From Fasciola hepatica (taxonomy: Eukaryota; Platyhelminthes; Trematoda; Plagiorchiida; Fasciolidae), in the NCBI GenBank assembly GCA_948099385.1, contig CANUEZ040000182.1:20771501-20835500 (forward strand): a stretch of DNA of 64,000 nucleotides. The letters run 5' to 3'. Under the pieces are notes generated by a model, which saw nothing but the letters and a program-made list of their open reading frames with translations, was not told where the DNA came from and did not search any database. Positions 1 through 10,669 of this stretch are shown piece after piece. How positions within the stretch are numbered: position 1 is the first letter of the stretch; each line of letters starts with the position of its first letter. Made by a program: the position numbers and the translations under genes.

Positions 1-1227
1 CATGCTGCCACTTGAAACAGTCATCTTTTTCGTTGCTATGAGCAAATGGACGGAAATTAAAACAAACCTAATTGTTGTTTTTCCTATCAGGGCATTGGTG
101 TCTGAGTTGCAGAGGTTATCCCGAAAATATCCGCTGTCTAATTCGGAATTGTAGGTGCCTGTTCGTATTCGTTCTGTCAGTTTAGTTTCTTTTCACTGAG
201 CTTTTTCACCCACTTATGAGTTATCCAATTACCTACTACTTTTTATTTGGGAGTATTAACAAATAAACTGTAAAGTCCACTTCGAATGTTACGCTTTCTA
301 GAATAATAGAGCATGATCCAACGACTGACTTCGACTACCTAGTACTGTCTGTCTGTTCTTATTGATTATTGCACCATATTCCACCTATGCTCCAATCATA
401 TGAAAGAGCAAATATGTCACCTCGACTGGTGATGAAACGTTTGCTGTCTAAACGCCAAGTTCAGCCATCCTAACATCATGGCAAATAATATCTGTTGTAA
501 ACTGATTTACTCATTTTTACTGGTCCTCTTTGATGGTAACTACACTTCGTCTAATTATTCACGGTATATAGGTCCTCTTTGTCCAGTTACCATCTCTTAT
601 TTGTCCTGAAGTCTATCCTACGTTTGATTTATTACGCTATTTTTATTTTCTGTTTTACTGGCTGATTTTGGAACGGCGACGCTGCAGACGTTGTGTTCGG
701 GGTGTCACTTTTGACCTTTGTTTAGGCTGATAATGTCCTCGGAGTGCCAGTAGCGTTCTGTAATACAAACGACAACCAATTATGTGCACGACATTTTAGT
801 AATGAGGTTTATATCGACGTACGAACCACTGACTGTGCGTGACCCCTGACAGTAAGTAGTGTCATTGCATTTCCAGTGCTAACATTTGTACGCGAAACTC
901 TGAAAATGTCGGCTTTCCGTATCCTGACATTCACCTATTACAGATGTCGAAACTGATATCTCTCACGAGTTGACCGTGGCCAACGGATGTGCAGTTCGTA
1001 TCGTTTGGCTCAGGCCCATCATTACACCGCCGTAACCGGGAGATGCAATCCATCACACCATGAGTTCACCGCAGCAACTGATCTACTGTTGGTCCCGGCC
1101 CTGTAATAATCTAACAAAACCTTCAGCCGACTCGGCAACGCTACAAATGACATATATTCGTATATGAGCTAGGCTACTGACTCAGCTAGCGGTCGTATTC
1201 TAAATACACTTGACTGGGAACTGTCAA
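1..1227. other. No recognisable gene or element
   Basis: I see no coding exon, RNA gene or clear repeat. The part next to 1228 may be the outer part of the decayed Gypsy LTR described in the following entries, but no terminal motif or target duplication was found to fix an edge. Confidence 0.4.
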
Positions 1228-1421
1228 AAGTCAGTTCTTCGGGAAAAGCAATCAGTATATTATTATAATGTGCAACAAGCAAATCTCGATCTTTGCTAGT
1301 TCTTCGGTGATTTACAAAGCCTCTTGCACCAATCAGATTGCTAGATTTATAATGTGCGAAACAAAAGTCTCTTTCTGATAAATTAGGATATGCCATCGAT
1401 ATGATAAAGCAAAAGCATATC
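1228..1421 (-). repeat. Direct repeat copy 1, possible Gypsy 3' LTR segment
   Basis: About 194 bp matches 6930-7125 in the same orientation with only a few differences by eye. It lies just downstream, in minus-strand terms, of a Gypsy-type integrase C-terminus and a purine-rich stretch near 1480-1495. Its partner abuts the gag remnant of what looks like the same element. An LTR remnant is the simplest reading. The minus strand is open through the repeat, but the peptide matches no family I recognise, so I do not call it a gene. Confidence 0.5.
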
Positions 1422-1479
1422 CAACACATCCTTCCTGTTTTGAGAAGTTTCTGCCTGCACACCGGCTGGTAATTTTACC

Positions 1480-1985
1480 CACCCCGAGTCCTAGGCAATG
1501 AATGCTCCTCCCCGACCAATGATTGTATAGTGCTATCTTCTTCAGTCACTTCTTCATCTTTTTCGGTTTCCTTCTCACCTTCGTTGTCGCCTCCATTGTT
1601 TGTCTCTTCTTCATCATCGACTTCCTCTGACTTTCTCAGGTGCACTCTATTCCTTCTGATCCGACGACCTCGAGAGTGTATTAACTATGATTTCTTTGTT
1701 AATAGCTCTATTTTCACCCAGGATTTTTCTGTTGGCTGAATCCAGACTACGTCACCTGGTTTGAGTGTATGAGTAGTTTGCTGCCACCATTTGCTTCTTA
1801 AGTTTCAGTTGAATTAGTGAAGGCGCTACGACTTCTGTGTCCAATAACCCAGCACAAACGGGTAGGGTCATGCGCGTCTTTCTTCGACGATCGTGGTCAA
1901 TGACTTGCGGTCTGAATAAATGCATGCAAGTCAGCCAGTAGTTCTTTTTCGATTTGCGCATATTTCTGTTCACAACTTGTTAATG
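1480..1985 (-). pseudogene. Gypsy-type pol C-terminal remnant (end of integrase)
   Basis: Minus-strand reading frames here resemble the tail of Gypsy polyproteins. There is a region rich in Lys, Arg and Gln, then a short chromatin-binding-like block containing KSWVKIELL, and then RRIRRNRVHLRKSEE, the arginine-rich ending common in Mag-like Gypsy integrases. An acidic, glutamate-rich tail follows. The pieces are in different frames with stops, so the copy is dead. Reverse transcriptase and the integrase core were not found next to it. An RTE-like LINE occupies 2120-5330, between this piece and the gag remnant. I am fairly confident of a Gypsy origin and less so of the exact edges. Confidence 0.6.
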
Positions 1986-2098
1986 TCCCACTGCGATAAT
2001 CAAGCGGGCACCCGTTCTGTAGAAGAACGGCTCCTAAGCCATGTTGACTGCTATCACATTATACGCATAGAGATAAGCTGTGGCCGAAATATGCCGGA

Positions 2099-2119
2099 GG
2101 TGGACGAGTGGGTTAGAGC
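2099..2119 (+). repeat. Short SINE head fragment (A-box-like)
   Basis: The stretch GTGGACGAGTGGGTTAGAGC matches the tRNA-like head of the SINE family seen complete at 5890-6150. It stops exactly where the (ATC)7 tail of the neighbouring LINE begins, so it is either a target-side remnant or a chance match. Confidence 0.4.
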
Positions 2120-2140
2120 ATCATCATCATCATCATCATC
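2120..2140 (-). repeat. (GAT)7 3' tail of RTE-A1
   Basis: Seven perfect ATC units on the plus strand, read as GAT on the minus strand, lie just past the C-terminal coding remnant of RTE-A1. RTE elements end in short tandem repeats rather than poly(A). Confidence 0.65.
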
Positions 2141-2699
2141 GTACAGCGTTAAACAGCAGGGCAAGCCCCACTGACCACGACCATTCTCGCCTTGTTGCAC
2201 GTCGAATTAGAAAGTATGAATATACAAGATAGACAGGGAGTGGACCTACACGGGAGGGAAAATGAAACGACACCCTAATAGCCAACACACGGAATACACA
2301 GTCTAACTGAACAAACGCACATCGATCAATCATTCTGATTCGACAGAAAGTGACAACACGATCGCCACTGTTCACGGTTCGCAGTCATATCTTTCAGTGT
2401 CTTCAGCCAATTGCTAGACGGATCTTTTGGGCCCCAACCACGAAGGCGTGAAGCACCTACTTTTCCTAAGTCTGCTGTACATCTTCTCATTCCTCGCTGC
2501 CACATCATCTGTTGACCTCCACATGGTTTCTTCCACTCCCTAGGAGGGGCGGAGAATAGGACACGGTACGGTAGACGTGTTTGCCATACGGAACACGTGC
2601 GCCAATCAACGAAGTCTACTAAGCTGGATACGCTTTGATAGAAAACTCCCTGAAGTGGTACCCAATACTCACTTTCTGATCTCAACATTTGCTCACTCG

Positions 2700-3880
2700 G
2701 TTGTTCTACCCAATTCTAGCGATACTACGCAAACATCGGTGGTTGAAAGTCTTAAGACGACGAATGTCTTCCGCACACAGGCCCCAAGTCTCGCAACCAT
2801 ACAACAAAACTGAACGCACCGCGGCACGGCACAAACGACCTTTCAAATTCAGTGAAATATCATGTCGGTGCCACAAGTGCTTTGGTCCGGTGTACGCCGC
2901 TCGAGCCTTGGATATGCGCGTGCTCACCACTACTACTGTGCTCCCATCCGGTCGAGGTAGATGAAGCGGTCGACAATTGCCAGCACTTCTCCATCGAGCA
3001 CCAAACTCGGAATCGTTGACGTCCAGTCTTGCAACATCACTTTACACTTTGAAGGTGCAAAGCGCATGCCGAATGGAACTACATGTTTTTCGAGTCTATC
3101 TATTGCACGTAGAGCATGTTCCGTGGATTCCAACAAGCAGACAACTTCGTCTGCCTAATCTAGGTCGCATAGCTTTTCACTGTTTTCTAGTTCGACGCCT
3201 ACATCCTGAAGATTTTGCAGCGCACTGTCCATTATTTCGTCCATGACGAAGTTGAACAGCAATGGAGACATCGGACATGCCTGTCGAACACCGCTGATTG
3301 TTTCGAACCGTCCGTATAGTTCACCGTAAACTCTAACGCGGCCAGAAGTATGAGAATACAATAATCTCAGTAGGTTCGCGAACTTCTTGGGGCATACCTT
3401 TTCGATGAAGAGCACTGGAAAGCGCTGTTCGATCAACTGAATCGAATGCGCCTTCCAAGTCTAGGAAAACCATTATTGTCGGTCGGCGGTGCATGTGACG
3501 CGTTTCAAGTAGTCGGCGAAGAGCAAAAATCTGGTCGATGCATCCTCGACCTGGGGGGAATCCAGCCCGCTGTTCGCGGGCATTCCTCTCGCGTGCGGGT
3601 GTAAGACGGTGCAGCAGAATCGAGACTAATACTTTGGTGACTGTCGAAATTAACTAATCCCATGATGGTTACTACAGTCATTGTGTATCCCCTTCTTGAA
3701 GATGGGGACAGTCAATGACTCACTCCATATTAACGGAATACTCACCGCGTTCCAAATGTCACAGGACAAAGCGGTAAGTGATTTTACGAAAGCATCTCCG
3801 CCCAGTTTGAAAGGAACTGGGGGAAGTTTGTCGGGACCTGCCGCTTTCCCTTGCTTTAGTAATCGAATGCTCGATTCCAC
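2700..3880 (-). pseudogene. RTE-A1 reverse transcriptase remnant
   Basis: Separate minus-strand frames cover the RT domain: 3880-3650 (GKAAGPDKLPPVPFK and VPIFKKG, fingers), 3436-3155 (RVRVYGEL, GVRQACPMSPLLFN, palm), 3136-2933 ([13 protein letters not shown] and LVLDGE, thumb) and 2930-2706 (RAAVRSVLLYGCETW). The catalytic box expected near 3150, after the CDLD block, is broken by a frame change, so I could not see an intact YADD. The domain order is normal for RTE elements and the copy is non-functional. Confidence 0.85.
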
Positions 3881-4413
3881 TTCCGTCTTCCGATGGGGGC
3901 TTAAGTGCTACCACCCATGGAATGACGGTTGTTGACGCAGGAGTAACTACACTAGCGTGCGGCCAGCTAAACCGTCCTCTTGAATTATTCGGCCCAACGG
4001 TCCAGCCTTTGCTGTTTTCCATGGATGGGTTCTCCATTTCTATCGCAAACCTTTTCACTGACCTGGGTGCGGCGTCCACCGGTGTCACGAATAAGTTTGA
4101 ACAGTCTTTGACTGTTACCTGAAGCAGCTGCTATTTCCATTTCTTCGGCTACGGTAACCCGTCAATTTTCGCGATCATTCTTAAGTCTTTTCGTAAATTG
4201 CTTTTGTGGATGTCTTCGTATCTTATTCATCTTACAGTCCGGGAGCTGACCCTTTTGCTCCATTATACTCAGCGACTCTTGTGAAATCCAGTGTCTTTCA
4301 TGGACAACGGATCTAGGACCACAGGCAAAACCTGCTGATACGTGCATCGCCTGCTGGATGTGGGCCCAAATGCTCATCCACATTTCTGTTCGTCGTAGAT
4401 TCTGGCTCATGTT

Positions 4414-5280
4414 TTAACTTCTGATCGTAATGGGTACTTCTGGATCACACATACGTTGCACGGTTAACCGGGTTTGCGGTTCGCGACGATGACCATGGAG
4501 CTGGAGAGATGATCGCATCAAAAGTAATGCATGGTCCGACTCTACGTACGTGGACCAGTAAGATCTACAGTTCTGAGCAGAACTGCGCCACCGGTAGCTT
4601 ACGGCGATATGACCAATCTGACTCAAAGTACCTATAGAGTTAGAGCACCATATTGTTGTGCGACGCGAGCTGTGTCGGAAATTGGTGCTAGACAAGAACA
4701 ATCAATTGTCTGCACAAAACTGGAGAAGCCTATCCCCGTTTTCTGTACGCTTAGTGGGTAAAGCACAACGCCCACCTAAACAAGCTTCTGATGCACTAAG
4801 TTTGCCAACTTGTTCATTGAAGTCACCAGCTAGCACTACAATGTCAGAACCTTTACTGCTGTGAACGAGGGTGGCGAGTTTATCATAGAACTCATCTTTC
4901 TGCAAGTCTGAGCTGCAGTCCTTTGGGGCGTACGCCGAGATCACAAACAAATTATGCTTAACACAACTATTCTTTCGAACGCCGACTGACCCTTGGAGTC
5001 TCACAGCACATAAACGACTGTTAACAGGGACCAAGTCTAAGAGGACAGCCTTAGCCTTGTCAGTCAAGACTATTCCCACACCACGTTGACCCACAGCTCT
5101 AGCTACTTCGTCTCCTGAAGTGCGCAGAAAATACCTCGATGAGATACCAGGAGCAGTAAGTTGAATCACACTGCTCGAATCTTGGATGCACGTTTCACTT
5201 AAGCGGCAGATATCAATCTTCGGCGAGTCTATTGTGAGGGCTAGGCATGCCTGCTGACCGGCCTGCATGAGTGTACGCAC
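4414..5280 (-). pseudogene. RTE-A1 endonuclease domain
   Basis: A 192-codon open frame (5280-4702) continues in another frame to about 4414. Endonuclease features visible: LSETCIQ near the start (catalytic Glu context), ISAYAPKD, LAGDFNEQVG (the Asp/Asn GDFN motif), then QIGHIAVSYRWRSSAQNCR and SDHALLL (the SDH motif region). These are the conserved blocks of APE-type endonucleases, which nick target DNA for target-primed reverse transcription. The frame break at about 4700 and missing linker frames mean that no full protein is made. Confidence 0.85.
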
Positions 5281-5330
5281 GTTGAAGGGGTCGGGGTTCA
5301 GAGGCTGATGTGGCTTGATAAAACGTGAGT

Positions 5331-5889
5331 TATGCGATTAGGGATTTTTTACGACACTATTTGACAATGAGCCGCTACTAGTATCGACCGTGTTGTCAGT
5401 GGGAGCATTATGGATTAATAGAGGGGGCAAAATGAGATGGGTAAGAACAAAATACAAAGGTTGAATAGAAGAGAGGGAACTCTGAGCAGTAGCCCATCGC
5501 GGTCCTGGTTATCCTGCGCGACGACCGATGCAGTATGGAATTCTTTGTATTCTTGCAGTTCATGGGAGATGTTGGATCGGTACTGCTAGGGTGTCCAGCC
5601 ACAAAGCAGGAGAACGATTAGGGTCCTCATCCAAAGCCTTTAGTTCTAACAGGAACCTATCCGCAAGGCAGCGGGATGGCTTAGTGGAAGCCCGTTTGCT
5701 TGGACCAATTATTCTTCCACTGATTTTACCGACTGAGTTGCCAGCTTGAATCGGCCCGCAACCTGAGGACCAGGAGACTGGACTTCGTCTGGCCTATACC
5801 CATTGACCTGTCAGGCATGATTGCATCTCCGGCTTAAAGAAGCCATCCTGTATAGCTCTTTGGGTCACCACGTCAGGGTGCAGTCTCGT
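5331..5889. other. No recognisable gene
   Basis: This stretch between the RTE-A1 5' edge and SINE-1 holds no identified feature. It is probably residual Gypsy internal sequence or older host DNA. Confidence 0.3.
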
Positions 5890-6150
5890 CGTGATGGGTG
5901 GGTTAGAGGGCTCGATTACGACCTCGGAGGTCCGAGGTTCGAATCCCCGCCACCGCCGGTTACTTCGGTGGTAGACAGCATTTCACTATCTTCCGGATCG
6001 TTCCACACCTGACCTACTGGGACTTAATGTGGTTCTCCACTCTAAGTCTCAGGGTCTGGTTCCCGTTATGCCTGACAGCGCAGTGGGCCTTCGTGTCTGT
6101 GGGGTATATACACCTTCCACTTCATTCATGCACAAGCATGTAATTAAAAA
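5890..6150 (+). mobile_element. tRNA-derived SINE, copy 1
   Basis: The head has an A-box-like GGGTGGGTTAGAGGG (about 5896-5910) and a perfect RNA polymerase III B box, GGTTCGAATCC, at 5936-5946. The body contains a CACCGCCGGTTACTTCGGTG hairpin-like block and the shared segment GCGCAGTGGGCCTTCGTGTC. The 3' part ends ATGCACAAGCATGTAATTAA. Two further copies lie on the minus strand at 16547-16797 and 25654-25902 with the same order of parts, which defines the family at roughly 250-260 bp. Only this copy keeps the exact B box, so it is the best preserved. Confidence 0.8.
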
Positions 6151-6299
6151 ATGCCAGGACTGAGGCCTTCGCGATAAGCTTTGTGCTCTCCAGCGTCTTG
6201 TTCCAATTGTTAATTATTGTTCATCTGTCCATATCCACATTTCTCCGTTATGTGTTAATCGGCGGATCAGTCGGATAAGTTCCGCTAACTTTGGTAAGA

Positions 6300-6929
6300 A
6301 TCTGCTTAGGTGTTTTATCATTCCGTTAAAACGTGAGACACCTTTGATATCGGTTGGCGCTGGTGTGTCTGCAGTTGCGCTCGCCTTTTCCGGATCCGGT
6401 GTGACACAAAGCGTTCATGGGCATGGTGATCACCGATACTCCCGTATCTAACTGGGAAACCATCTCTTCTCCGTTCACCAACATTTTGGTAACACGCCCC
6501 TTCGCTTTGCCGGTGTTCGCACTCCATTCACTCGATCTGGGTTGTGATGACTTTGTTCTTTGTCTACTGTTTTCTTGAGGTAACATTTTGACGCTAAATG
6601 GTTGCGCTTCTTGTAGTTCTCACAATTTTTTCCCCAGGTTGGACAGTTGTCCCTTCTCGCGCAGTTTGGTCTGCCACAAAACTGACTGTCCGTCTTCGGC
6701 ACCGTACGTATCTCTGATGTTATTTTGTACAGACCACGCGATTCTGACGCATTCAACGTGCCCATGCGTTTTTCGGCCGCTGCCACTCTTCGGCAGATGT
6801 CGGCGCACTGTTGGAGGGATTAGTTTGGAGCCCTCATATCCTTTTTTCCACCGTGGGGTCACGTAATCCAATCACAATGCGCACCCGCACGTGAATCGAC
6901 CTTTTCACATCACTTTCCGCTGCCAGCAT
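6300..6929 (-). pseudogene. Gypsy gag/protease remnant
   Basis: Read on the minus strand, the order is: gag end with VIGLRDPTVEKRI (about 6875-6834), a zinc-knuckle region starting CPTWGKNC (about 6650), then a retroviral-type protease containing VNGEEMVSQLDTGVSVITM (about 6480-6420) with the DTG active-site motif. This order and the CPxWGKxC lead-in are familiar from Mag-like Gypsy elements of flatworms. The knuckle reads C-x2-Y-x4-H-x4-C, so one zinc ligand has become Tyr. Gag, knuckle and protease lie in different frames, and reverse transcriptase does not follow. The copy is dead and probably truncated at both sides. Confidence 0.75.
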
Positions 6930-7125
6930 ATCAAAAGTCAGTTCTTCGGGAAAAGCAATCAGTATATTATTATAATGTGCAACAAGCAAATCTCGATCTT
7001 TGCTAGTTCTTCGGTGATTTACAAAGCCTCTTGCACCAATCAAATTGCTAGATTTATAATATGCGAAACAAAAGTCTCTTTCTGACAAATTAGGATATGC
7101 CATTGATATGATAAAGCAGAAGCAT
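6930..7125 (-). repeat. Direct repeat copy 2, possible Gypsy 5' LTR segment
   Basis: This near-identical partner of 1228-1421 is in the same orientation. It is joined directly to mid-gag sequence at about 6930, with no leader in between. If it is a 5' LTR piece, a deletion has removed the rest of the LTR, the primer-binding site and the start of gag. Confidence 0.5.
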
Positions 7126-7334
7126 ATCCAGCAGAGGAATATTGGGACAGAAGATGACGTTCAGGGCGTACCATGAAACCAATTGTTTAAACCACCTACT
7201 TACAAGGATTTCACGAAATGTGACCACACAGGCTCAATCCCGTCAGGCACGTGTGGTAGCTTTAAACTTTCATGAAGTTATACCTTCAGCGAAAATTTTC
7301 AGCAAGCGACCTATTTATTCATCAAAACCTATGT
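7126..7334. other. Short unassigned spacer
   Basis: No feature was recognised between the repeat and the 3' end of LINE-B. Confidence 0.3.
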
Positions 7335-9945
7335 TGATACTTACTTTTTACTTTTATGCGACTATCTCCTGTTAGAAGATGAGTCGGTTCCATGAATATC
7401 TCGTATCATGGTTGACCATGCGCGGCGGTTGGGAGCGAGTTCGGTGCAGATCGCGATCCAGTTTTCCTTCCTCTGGCGGGCACCATAAACTGACCGTAAG
7501 CCTAGGCGCTGTACATCCTTCTCGACAACGTTGACCCAAGTTTTGAGCTGGCCACCATGGCGACAGCGCCATCCAGAGCAGGGTTCAGGACGGAGTGTTT
7601 GTTTGGTTAGTTCCGTCTTGGGACGCCGGAGGATATGACCCAGCCACCGCAGCCGGCGACCCTGGATTAAGTCGGAGAGTTTGTCAGTTTCGCAGCACCG
7701 TTTTTCTAACTTCGCCGTTGGATATTTGGTCGCTCCAATTTGTCTTCGAAATACATCGCCACACCAGTAATCAAACACCTCCAACTTTCCAGTATCCTCA
7801 GCTCTCAAGGCCAGGTTTCGCAGCCGCAACTGAATACGGGGCGTATAGCGGCACGGTAGATACGCACCTTGGTCCGAAGCCTGATTTCACTGCAGGTCCA
7901 CAACGTTCGCTGTAGCTGGAGAAATGCTTTCTTGGCGTTGTCTATCCGCAGTATTACTTTGTTCTTCACCTGACCGTGTAGAGCCTAGGTACTTGAATGA
8001 TGGAACACATTCGATCAGTTGATCGTTGATGGACAGCTGTTAAGCTGTTGACGTAGGGAAAGTTGACATACTTTCGGTTTTTGTAGTGTTTATTTCAAGC
8101 CCAATGGACTTTGAGAACAAATCAGTCGAGGACTGTTTGGAGCGTGGCGGGACACTGCTAGCACGACAATGTCATCCGCAAACTCTAGGTTCGAGATGTA
8201 CATCTTCTGACTTAGTTGGATACCGGGGTAGTTGTTCAGTGCCTGTCTCATTGTCCAGTAGATCGCGTAGTTGAACAGCATCGGCGAAAGAGGGCAGCCC
8301 TGTCGGACGCTCGTAGTGAATATGAACTCAGATGACTCTTCACCACACATACGTATCCGCGCCCTAATGGACGAATAGTATGCTCTCAGAAGCTTTGCGA
8401 GTTAAGCTGGCATCCCGTTGGATTCCTTTATCGCCCAGAGGCATTCCCGGTTAAGTGAATCCAAGGCGACCCGAAGGCTACTGTTGGATGCTGGCATCTG
8501 TAGCGTTGCTTTAGTGTTCGACGTAGTGTGAAAATTTGGTCTACGCAGCCTCTACCACGGCGGAAGCCCCTTTTCTTCGGTCGTGTGCGGCGGTCTCACA
8601 CAACTGAGAAGCGGCTGAGTGGCAGCACGCAGAAAATCTTCGCAGCCACGTTGATCGAGCTGATGCCCCTATATTTGTCCCCTTTCTTCGGGATGGGCAG
8701 CAGAACGGACGTGCTCTAATCAGTCGGAAAGACTTCTCGCCATATGGTGCCAGATAGGGTGTGTAGTCTTTCGAACAATGACGACATGCTGCACTTGTAG
8801 ACTTCAGGTGGAATGACATATTCTCCAGCAGCTTTTTTGTTCTTCAGCTGATTGATGACTGTGGTGATTTCAGTTGTGCTCGGTGGATCGCAATTGAAAT
8901 CGTACGGCTGTGAAAGAGCTAGGAGTTGTAGGGCCGTCGTATGAACTGACGGTCAGTTCAGCAATCGATCGAAGTGCTCTACCCATCGCTCTATTTTTCT
9001 TTTCTGCTAAGGCTGTGTCGCGTAAGAGCGACTTCTGTTTGCAGCGCCTACCTGACGCGTTGCGAATGAGGGAGAATAGCTTGCCAAAGTCACCGATTTC
9101 TGCTGTAGTCCCCATTTGTTCAGCTACTTCCATCCAGTACCGCTTACGATCAGCCCTAGCGGAGTGCGTGACCCCGCGTTGCAGTCTGCGCCGTTCGCCA
9201 CTTTTTGATATCCGGACTTTGTGTCTTAGCCGACAGTTGAGGTATGCCCTCCGAGACCCAGTCTTTTAGACGCCTTTCCCTAGATCTTTTAAAGCAGCTT
9301 CTCTTACCGTCGATTTGATTACCATCCACTGTCCTTCTACTGGTGTTGGATCCGGTGATACGTTGGTTACCGTGGATAATCGGGTGGCGATTGCGCTTAA
9401 CAGTGCTTGGCATTCCCAGGGCCGCGACAGTAATGCGGGTCGGTGGGGAGGCTTTAGGGCGTGCGGATAGATGGATTCTGAAGCGCGCACGAACGAAAAT
9501 GTGGTCTGTTTCGTTTGCGTTTCCCGTCACTGCGCCGCAGTACACTCGACAGTCTTCTACAGACGAAGCCCAACGAAACGTCGCTAGGATATGGTCGATT
9601 TGATGCGAAGTGCAACCGTCGTTGGAGTACCACGTCAGTAAATGCCTCTTAGGGTGCTGCAAACGACCATTCTCTTAGACTCGGCCAAACTGATCAGGCG
9701 GTCATCATTCTCACAGCGTTAACCAAAGCCAAATTTCGCCAGGAAGCGCCGCATTGACGAGTTCGACTGACCTGTGCGAGCGTTCCAGTCTCCGGCGATG
9801 AACAGAATTTCACTTCTCTGGACACGACTGATCACCTCTTAAAGGCTACCACAGAATTCTTCGTTTGTCTCGCTGTCCGCCGCGTTGGTCGTTGGCAACG
9901 TAGCGTTAGTTTTTTTCAAATTTATCCTATCCACGGGCGAGAAGA
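7335..9945 (-). mobile_element. LINE-B, APE-type non-LTR element, 5'-truncated and degraded
   Basis: Minus-strand parts, 5' to 3': endonuclease end (about 9900-9400, with a GDWNARTGQSN-type block near 9800 and QIDHILATFRWASSVEDCRVY at 9600), linker (9130-8870), RT start (about 8800-8540), RT palm with TSVRQGCPLSPMLFN (about 8320) and the catalytic FADD in ISNLEFADDIVVL (about 8200), then a C-terminal RRLRWLGHILRRP block (7650) and stop at 7362. The 3' end reads GCATAAAAGTAAAAAGTAAG on the minus strand near 7350. Several frameshifts are present. The start of the endonuclease is missing, so the copy is 5'-truncated near 9945. It differs clearly from RTE-A. Confidence 0.8.
7362..7829 (-). pseudogene. 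LINE-B C-terminal ORF segment
   Basis: A 155-codon open segment is the longest intact piece of this element. It carries VFDYWCGDVFRRQIG, the RRLRWLGHILRRP block and a Trp-rich end. Such C-terminal regions follow the reverse transcriptase in RTE-like proteins and may bind nucleic acid, although the role is not established. It is out of frame with the upstream RT pieces and is therefore not expressed as part of a polyprotein. Confidence 0.7.
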
Positions 9946-10261
9946 GCGACCAACCAGTCCTGCTGTTTTCGCAGTTTGAATTTACGATTCCTTTCATTTA
10001 CTGGTCTTACAATTTTTGGTGTGCGTAGTTCCATTGTCGCTTCTGCTTACTGCCTCACCACTCCGTGGCTCGAAGTCCTAAGTGCCGCTTGGTTCATTAA
10101 TACAGTGGTCCTTATTCATTTTGAGAATCACCGCTACCACTGTGTTTCACTTAACACTCAAAAATACTGTTTTCTCATTCTGATGCATGTGATATAAAAT
10201 TAGTTTGACATCTCCAGATTGTTTTCGCTTACTTCATCTACTTCCCGATCTCCGACTTCAG
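9946..10261. other. Probable intron sequence of the WD gene
   Basis: No element was recognised. A pyrimidine-rich run just before 10260 precedes the proposed 3' splice site of the next exon. Confidence 0.4.
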
Positions 10262-10669
10262 GTCTAGAGACGGTGTCGCAAACAGCCGTGGAGGTAGGTA
10301 CTTCAGACGCGCTGGTTGCCGTGGGGATGGGTTCGGAGGGCCTCGTACAATTGTACGATTTAAACGCTCGCTCCAGAGGTTGCGTTGCCCGGTTTCAGTT
10401 GCCCACTGCGAGTGGCTCAGTTGAGTCTTGCTCGTTTGTCCAGGCACCTTCATTACCATCTACAGACCGTGCGGGAGAGATGGTACCTGACAGTAATCCG
10501 TCTTCCACGCAGTCGTCACCTCCTGGCTCTCCAGTCAGTCCCGTCCGATGTGACAGAACAGCAACAACAGCTGCATTTGGCGAATACGGATTAGCTGCAG
10601 GAGGGCAAAACGGTGAGGTGGGATGTTGGGATATTCGGTATCCGAAGCGTTGTTTGCTTCAGCTTACGC
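10262..10669 (+). CDS. WD40-repeat-like protein, internal exon
   Basis: The exon is bounded by a TTCAG acceptor (AG at 10260-10261) and a GTAAGT donor at 10670. Its peptide has two WD-like strands: ALVAVGMGSEGLVQLYDLNA near the start and YGLAAGGQNGEVGCWDIRYP at the end. The alternation GxxxGxVxxWDIR is the standard repeat signature, so the product is probably a beta-propeller scaffold protein. A Ser/Pro-rich loop of about 60 residues lies between the two strands. The exon starts in phase 2 and ends in phase 1, and joins in frame to 17802-18142. Upstream exons were not found. I do not recognise the family member; the WD assignment itself is fairly secure. Confidence 0.7.

Larger units (their letters stand above)
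2120..5330 (-). mobile_element. RTE-like LINE, copy RTE-A1, degraded
   Basis: This minus-strand non-LTR retrotransposon is read from about 5330 down to its 3' tail at 2120-2140. Order of parts: apurinic-type endonuclease (about 5280-4414), linker, reverse transcriptase start with KAAGPD near 3840, RT core with GVRQACPMSPLLFN near 3280, thumb region (3136-2930), then a C-terminal LYGCETW block (2930-2700) and RLRGWGPKD near 2450. Several frameshifts and stops split the single expected ORF. The 3' end is a trinucleotide repeat, as is usual for RTE elements. It sits inside the decayed Gypsy element. Related copies are at 11253-14190 and 27185-29875. Confidence 0.85.

Noticed and set aside
1234..1420. 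A conserved exon shared with 6930-7125
   Set aside because: The duplicated peptide resembles nothing known and both copies flank Gypsy remnants, so an LTR or other repeat origin is more likely than exon duplication.
5890..5960. A functional tRNA gene
   Set aside because: The A and B boxes are present, but the sequence does not close into an acceptor stem and continues as a SINE body shared with two other copies.
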